Shown piece by piece: positions 36,397-40,595 of a DNA stretch of 40,595 nucleotides; positions within the stretch are counted from its first letter, which is position 1; each line of letters opens with the position of its first letter. Made by a program: the position numbers and the translations under genes. The stretch lies in the NCBI GenBank assembly GCA_016190175.1, contig JACPRC010000084.1, positions 1 to 40,595 on the forward strand. Direction: 5' to 3'. Under the pieces are notes generated by a model. That model searched no databases. It saw only the letters and a program-made list of their open reading frames with translations, and had not been told where the DNA came from. This DNA is from Planctomycetota bacterium. Lineage in GTDB: Bacteria; Planctomycetota; MHYJ01; JACPRB01.

Positions 36397-38412
36397 TCAG
36401 TTCTCCAGGATCTTCTTGGCCTTCATGGTGATGTTGCCCGATCCCGTGATCGTGATCTCCTTGCCGTCGATCGTGATGTCGCCGTTCTTCTTCATCACGA
36501 TCGTGGCCTTGCCCGTGTTGAGGACGATCTCGTCCTTCGCGACCTCGTTGATCGTCTTGGCGTTGATGACGAGTCCTTTGACGACCGTGTGCGAGTGCTC
36601 GCCGCTGATCGTCTCCGTCAGGTCCTTCTTGATCGCGACGGTCTTGTTCTCGCCGACCGTCTCCTGGCGGTTCTTGTGGATGTCCTCCGACATGTTCGCC
36701 TCGACGGTGAGGGACATGTCGACGCCGACGCTCTCCGTAAGGTTCTTGTCGATGCGGATCTTCTCGTCGTTGCCGACCTTGCGCGTGCGGTCGTGCACGA
36801 CCTCGGCCTCCTCGTCGTGGCCGATCTTCTGGGCCTTGTCGTTCTCGACGAGGATGTGCCAGTCCTTCTGCGCGTGGATGTAGACGATCTCCGCGTCCTT
36901 CGTCATGTCGAACATGATCTCGTTGGTGGCGGGGTCGATCCACCGGCACTGGACCTGGTTCTTGTCGACGACGGGGGAGGCGGTGTCGGGGTTGGGGACG
37001 GCGGACGCGATGATGGGCCGGTCCGGGTCGCCGTTGACGTGCGTGAGAAGGACCTCGGCGTTCTTGTGGAGCGGGTTGTGGATGCCGTAGTCGGGTCCGG
37101 CGTAGGGCTGGGCCATGCGGACCGGATGGGAGGCGGTCGCCTTGTCGCGGCCCGAGAGGTCGAGCGGAAGCCGCACGTGATAGCGGCCCATCTCGTCGAG
37201 TTCGGCGTATTCGCTGTCGCAGGAGTCGTCGACCCACGCGGTCGTGGCGCCGGCCATGCGCGGCTTCGGCGTCTGGCGTTCGGGGCGGAAGACCTGGTCC
37301 GACGGGATGCAGGCGAACTCGTTGCGGTATTCCGCGACGATGGGGGCGGGTCCCCCGAGGGAGACGATCTGCTTGCCGTGGTGGCAGACCTCGGTAAGCA
37401 CGTACTTCCGGTTGAAGTCGTCGCGGTAGTGTTCGGACAGTTTGAAGATCGAACCCGCGCCGAAGGCCCGGCCCGTGGACGCGCCGCGGTAGACGACCTC
37501 GCGGCACTTCCATTCCTCGGCGCGCACCTTGGCGAGCGACTTGCCCTCGCCCTGGGTCTTGACGTTGGGGCCGTACTCGTAGACGGTGCCGAACCCCTTG
37601 GGGACGATCTCCTGCTCGACCTTGAGTTCCGTGGTCGGGGTCCGGTAGTTGTAGTCGCGGAGGACGACCTTTTTGGGGATGAGGGAGCGCGTCGCGCTGA
37701 AGGAGGGGACGATCTCGGGGAGGAACCACGTCTCCGGTCCCAGCACCGGAGCGGGGCCGGGGCCCGCGCGGTACGGGAGGGTATCCTCGATCTCGATGGG
37801 GAGATAGGCGGTGGGGTCGTCGGAAAAGACGACCTTCTCGTGGTCGTCCTCCTGCTTGAAGATGTAGAACAGGCCGTCGTGCTCGAGGAGGCGGGAGACG
37901 AAGTCGAGGTCGGACTCGGCATACTGCACGACGTACTCGCGTTTGGGGTACGTCCCGACGGTCTTGAACTCGTAGTCCTTCCCTTCGAAGCCGTTCTCCT
38001 TGAGGACCTCCTCGACGATCTCGAGGACGGACTTGTCGAGAAAGACGCGGTTCTGGTGGGAAAGGGAGAGTTTCCAGAAGCGGGGGACGAGGACCGCGGT
38101 GCAGAAGAACAGGTTGCTCTGCCTGTCGGGCTGGCGGTCGCACAGCCGGAACGAGGAGAGGGCGCCGTGAATGCGGAGTTCGAAGAGCCTCTTCGAGGGG
38201 AGGCCGCGCTTGACGCGGAGAAAGGCCGGTTTCTCGATGAGGGCTTCCGAGTCGATGTCCGCCTTCGTCGAGATGAGTTCGAGGTCGAAGCGGTAGGGGC
38301 GCGAGACGGCCTCGGTGCCTTCGAACGAGACGAGGCGCAACGTGTTGGAAGGGACCGCGTCGGTGCCGAGGCCGAAGACGAGGCCCCCCTTGGTGCTGGC
38401 CTTGAGGACCAT
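36397..38412 (-). CDS. vgrG: T6SS spike protein VgrG (TssI)
   Basis: 671 residues. The gp27-like base includes RPYRFDLELISTKADID (about 38-54), VLEIVEEVLKENGF and EYVVQYAESDLDFVSRLLEHDGLFYIF (two runs, about 160-186). The gp5 OB-fold and neck are around 420-500 with DEMGRYHVRLPLD, HPVRMAQPYAGPDYG and VLLTHVNGDPDRPII. The C-terminus is a long beta-helix needle of repeating polar strands (KIRIDKNLTESVGVDM, NKTVAIKKDLTETISGEHSH), without an extra toxin domain. It punctures target membranes as a trimer. AGGAG lies 7 nt before the ATG. As first gene behind a good promoter, it leads the whole operon. Confidence 0.95.
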   Translation of the reverse strand: MVLKASTKGGLVFGLGTDAVPSNTLRLVSFEGTEAVSRPYRFDLELISTKADIDSEALIEKPAFLRVKRGLPSKRLFELRIHGALSSFRLCDRQPDRQSNLFFCTAVLVPRFWKLSLSHQNRVFLDKSVLEIVEEVLKENGFEGKDYEFKTVGTYPKREYVVQYAESDLDFVSRLLEHDGLFYIFKQEDDHEKVVFSDDPTAYLPIEIEDTLPYRAGPGPAPVLGPETWFLPEIVPSFSATRSLIPKKVVLRDYNYRTPTTELKVEQEIVPKGFGTVYEYGPNVKTQGEGKSLAKVRAEEWKCREVVYRGASTGRAFGAGSIFKLSEHYRDDFNRKYVLTEVCHHGKQIVSLGGPAPIVAEYRNEFACIPSDQVFRPERQTPKPRMAGATTAWVDDSCDSEYAELDEMGRYHVRLPLDLSGRDKATASHPVRMAQPYAGPDYGIHNPLHKNAEVLLTHVNGDPDRPIIASAVPNPDTASPVVDKNQVQCRWIDPATNEIMFDMTKDAEIVYIHAQKDWHILVENDKAQKIGHDEEAEVVHDRTRKVGNDEKIRIDKNLTESVGVDMSLTVEANMSEDIHKNRQETVGENKTVAIKKDLTETISGEHSHTVVKGLVINAKTINEVAKDEIVLNTGKATIVMKKNGDITIDGKEITITGSGNITMKAKKILEN

Positions 38413-38437
38413 CAGTCGACTCCTGAAGAAGGAGGAT

Positions 38438-38467
38438 GTTATAGCAGACGGCTTGCCATGGGCTCAA
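38438..38467 (-). promoter_or_regulatory. Promoter of vgrG operon, TTGAGC-N18-TATAAC
   Basis: Minus-strand -35 TTGAGC (38467-38462), 18-bp spacer and -10 TATAAC (38443-38438). The leader is about 20 nt and contains AGGAG before the ATG at 38412. The promoter overlaps the 3' end of the decayed kinase reading frame. Confidence 0.65.
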
Positions 38468-39301
38468 CGATTCCGGAACGGCGGCGGTGCCACGGGGCGT
38501 GGCGCCCCGGGGAGATGCGATGATGCGCTCGTTTCCCGGCGAGTCCGGCCTGTCGGGGCGGCGGGGGCGAAGATGGCCGCCCGGATGCGCGAAGATCCAT
38601 GGAAGTTCGTCTCCGCGGCGACCCGTGGTGGAAGCCGCGCTCGTGCATCTCCGCAAGGACGCGCCCCGCCTTCTCCGCCGGCGCCAGTCCCTCCCGCGCG
38701 GTGAGCTTCCGTCCGCGGACGATCTTGGAGAGCGGCTGTCCCTCGACGAGTTCCATCACGACGAACGTGAACCCTTCCGCCTCGCCGATGTCGAGGATCC
38801 GCACGATGCCCGGATGCCGCTCGCCGAAGCGGATCTTGAGACCCGAGGGTGCCGACCCTTGCCGGAAGACCTTGAGCGCGACGTCCCCGTGCACCGGGTG
38901 GGAGCCGTGAAAGACGCCGGGATGCGCGTCGCGGCGGACCTCCCACCGGACCTCGTACTCCCCCAGCTTCGGGGGGACTTCGATCGGCGGGTGGATCCCG
39001 GACGACATGACGGCCGAGACGGAGGCGGCCATCTTCTCGAACTCCGCCGCCGTCATCGCCCCCTCGTCCACGACGATCTTCGGGATCTCGTCGAGGAGCG
39101 CGCGGTCCGCCCGCGACTCGGAGGCGCGGATCGGATCCACGACGGCGTCGGGGACCTTCAGTTCGGAACGGAGAACATCGGAGAGGGAAGCCCGCACGGG
39201 CAGGGCGTTCCGGCGGCGCACCGCCTTGCGCAGGTCCCCGGCCGGGAACCCGCCCTTGAGCGCCGGAAGGCCGGAAGCACGTCCTCGCGGTCCATCGACA
39301 T
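38439..39301 (-). pseudogene. Decayed Ser/Thr protein kinase
   Basis: An N-lobe is recognisable: GEYEVRWEVRRDAHPGVFHG, VALKVFRQGSAP (catalytic Lys), HPGIVRILDIGEAEGFTFVV, MELVEGQPLSKIVRG and VLAEMHERGFHHG. After that the HRD loop, DFG and the whole C-lobe are missing, replaced by SPRRR and low-complexity sequence until a stop next to the vgrG promoter. The start is also broken: MSMDREDVLPA begins at 39301 with GGGAGG upstream, but the continuation (LKGGFPAGDLRKAVRRRNAL) is in the next frame. It is probably a former T6SS-linked signalling kinase, cut at both ends. Confidence 0.7.
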
Positions 39302-39339
39302 GGCCTCCCCTCATTATCCGGAGCCCGATCCGGAGTGCA

Positions 39340-39378
39340 CATAAGGAATACTTCTGCTTGACATAAGAACTGCTTATG
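39340..39378. promoter_or_regulatory. Paired CATAAG-N5-CTTATG operators
   Basis: CATAAGAACTGCTTATG (39362-39378) is a perfect 6-5-6 inverted repeat lying between the -35 and -10 of the porin promoter. CATAAGGAATACTTCTG (39340-39356), 22 bp upstream, is the same with one mismatch. Two sites on one helix face inside a strong promoter suggest cooperative repression. Confidence 0.6.
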
Positions 39379-39386
39379 GCTACAAA
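39358..39386 (+). promoter_or_regulatory. Porin promoter, TTGACA-N17-TACAAA
   Basis: A consensus -35 TTGACA (39358-39363), 17-bp spacer and -10 TACAAA (39381-39386), about 29 nt before the ATG at 39416, leaving room for GAGGAAA as ribosome binding site. Confidence 0.65.
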
Positions 39387-39415
39387 GCTCGGAACTCCGC
39401 CCTTTTGAGGAAACC

Positions 39416-40595
39416 ATGATCCTTCTCATGCTCGCCCTGGGCGTCCTCGCCGGAGACGACGAGGAGAAGCTGAAGTCGGAAATCCGCGACCTCCGGCGCG
39501 AACTCCGCCGCACCCTCGACCGGCTCGACGAGCTGGAACGGAAGGTCGCGGCGCTCGACAAACGCCGGCCGTCCCAGGAGGAGAAGCGGACGCCGCCGAA
39601 GCAGGACCCGCTTGACGAGCCCGCGAAGTGGAACGAGCTGACGGTCGGGAAGGGCGTGAAGTTCGAGCTCTACGGCTTCCTCCGCCTGGACGCCATCTAC
39701 GACGACTCGCGGCCCAACAACTCCCAGATCATCTCCTCCGTCCGCTCGGAAGATCCCGCGGCCCCCTCCTCCATCGGCGCGGACTCCGGCGACGACGACC
39801 TGACGATCCACCCTCGGCTTACCCGCCTCGGGATCGACTTCGACGGCCCCAAGGTCGATCCGCTCGGAGGCGCGAAGCTGGACGGCAAGTTCGAGATCGA
39901 CTTCTACAACCTCGTCTCCGGCACGATCACCTCGAACTCACGCGAGTTCATCCGGATGCGCCACGCGTGGCTCAAGCTCGCGTGGGAGCGGTTCAGTGTC
40001 CTGGCCGGCCAGCGCGAGGACGTCATCTCCCCGATCTTCCCGGTCGTGAATCCCGACTTCACGATGTGGGGCGCCGGCAACCTCGGCGACCGCCGCCCGC
40101 AGATCCGCCCCGAGTGGTCGAACGGCACGTTCACCGCGACGGGCATGATCGGTCTCACCGGCGCCGACGACGGGCAGGACGCGGACGGGGACGGGATCCT
40201 CGACGGCGAGGACTCGTCGCTCCCGACGCTCCAGGCCCGCTTCGGGCTCTCCATCGACGGATGGGTCGAGAAGCAGAGGATCGCCGCAGGCGCCTGGGGC
40301 CACTGGGCCCGCGAGGAGACGAGCCTCACGCTCGCGGGCGAGCGGAAGTTCGACAGTTGGGCCTTCGGCCTCGACCTCACGCTCCCGATCCTCGCGAACC
40401 TCTGGTTCAAGGGCGAACTCTGGACCGGCAGCAACCTCGACGACGTCCGCGGCGGCATCCTCCAGGGGATCAACGCGACGACGGGCGACGAGATCGCCTC
40501 CACGGGCGGGTGGGCGGAACTGGGTTGGAAGCCCCTCGACTGGTACGCGGTGTCTCTCGGATTCGCGATCGACGACCCGGTTTCGGACGATCTTC
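39416..40595 (+). CDS. Outer-membrane porin, DcaP/OprP-like (partial)
   Basis: 393 codons to the right edge, still open. A short signal (MILLMLALGVLAG) is followed by a coiled coil (EEKLKSEIRDLRRELRRTLD, RLDELERKVAAL), the trimerising stalk seen in DcaP-type porins, then barrel strands: VKFELYGFLRLDAIYDDSRP, LTRLGIDFDGPKV, GKFEIDFYNLVSG and FIRMRHAWLKLAWERFSVLAGQ. DVISPIFPVVNPDFTMWGAGN is typical of this porin group. An insertion with DADGDGILDGEDS is a calcium-type D-x-D-x-D-G loop. GAGG lies 5 nt before the ATG. It would carry small anions or acids across the outer membrane; the substrate is unknown. Confidence 0.85.
   Translation, partial: MILLMLALGVLAGDDEEKLKSEIRDLRRELRRTLDRLDELERKVAALDKRRPSQEEKRTPPKQDPLDEPAKWNELTVGKGVKFELYGFLRLDAIYDDSRPNNSQIISSVRSEDPAAPSSIGADSGDDDLTIHPRLTRLGIDFDGPKVDPLGGAKLDGKFEIDFYNLVSGTITSNSREFIRMRHAWLKLAWERFSVLAGQREDVISPIFPVVNPDFTMWGAGNLGDRRPQIRPEWSNGTFTATGMIGLTGADDGQDADGDGILDGEDSSLPTLQARFGLSIDGWVEKQRIAAGAWGHWAREETSLTLAGERKFDSWAFGLDLTLPILANLWFKGELWTGSNLDDVRGGILQGINATTGDEIASTGGWAELGWKPLDWYAVSLGFAIDDPVSDDL

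Noticed and set aside
39340-39386. Reading the palindromes before the porin as a Pho box, because OprP-like porins can be phosphate-regulated.
   Set aside because: Pho boxes are direct repeats of 7 bp with 4-bp gaps; here the clear feature is a 6-5-6 inverted repeat.
7809-39561. Many long overlapping open frames on the opposite strand of real genes, rich in Arg, Ala, Gly and Pro.
   Set aside because: Typical by-products of high GC content; they lack motifs, binding sites and sensible composition.

Overview
This is a high-GC window whose content suggests a Gram-negative environmental bacterium, most likely planctomycete-like or myxobacterium-like. The lineage is an inference: the signs are lipoproteins, an outer-membrane porin, type VI secretion (T6SS) accessory genes, FHA/GYF/NERD-kinase signalling proteins and arrays of short TCAGC-type intergenic repeats. 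No marker gene here fixes the taxonomy.

Layout. (1) 1-394: 3' end of a DUF4143 ATPase. (2) 499-6974: a CoA-metabolism locus with an isovaleryl-CoA-dehydrogenase-like flavoprotein, two thiolase-fold proteins that both lack the catalytic Cys and His, each translationally coupled to a DUF35 zinc-ribbon/OB protein, a TetR regulator, five 13-bp operator-like boxes, and a divergent acyl-CoA ligase. (3) 6987-7712: a DUF302 lipoprotein and a tiny membrane-protein ORF with an in-frame UGA followed by a SECIS-like hairpin, a candidate selenoprotein. (4) 7809-13977: two uncharacterised envelope proteins, a MobA-like nucleotidyltransferase, a TPR protein, an AlkD-like HEAT protein, GreA, QueF and a macro-domain protein. 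Two three-armed cloverleaf repeats bracket the AlkD-like gene. (5) 14114-17107: tRNA-Lys(TTT), a possible 27-aa peptide gene, a NERD-kinase with an NFD in place of DFG, a membrane-anchored Mth938-like protein and a small zinc-ribbon-like protein.

(6) 17155-24420 looks like an accessory island built by duplication. A truncated copy and a short remnant of the 3' end of the large membrane gene at 24407-27376 each sit beside a PIN-toxin/small-partner cassette (the second PIN gene is frameshifted). Between them lie an XRE regulator, a GYF-domain membrane protein and a 980-aa FHA-TM-propeller protein, with visibly less GC-rich codon use. (7) 24407-30556: the intact HExxH membrane protein overlapping a B12-type radical-SAM gene, then a complete DUF4143 ATPase. 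(8) 30726-38412: a minus-strand T6SS accessory/effector operon in the order vgrG, DUF6484, DUF2169, ketosynthase-like, PAAR-like DUF4150 with a GHH nuclease toxin domain, a propeller protein and a TIGR02270-like HEAT protein with a frameshifted tail. Junctions are tight overlaps and a sigma70-type promoter precedes vgrG. (9) 38439-39301: a decayed Ser/Thr kinase. (10) 39416-40595: start of a porin behind a strong promoter with paired palindromes.

A recurrent architecture is a -10 hexamer 6-9 nt before a start codon with no Shine-Dalgarno, seen at eight genes, which suggests leaderless transcripts are common here. All identifications come from reading the sequence; no database search was run.
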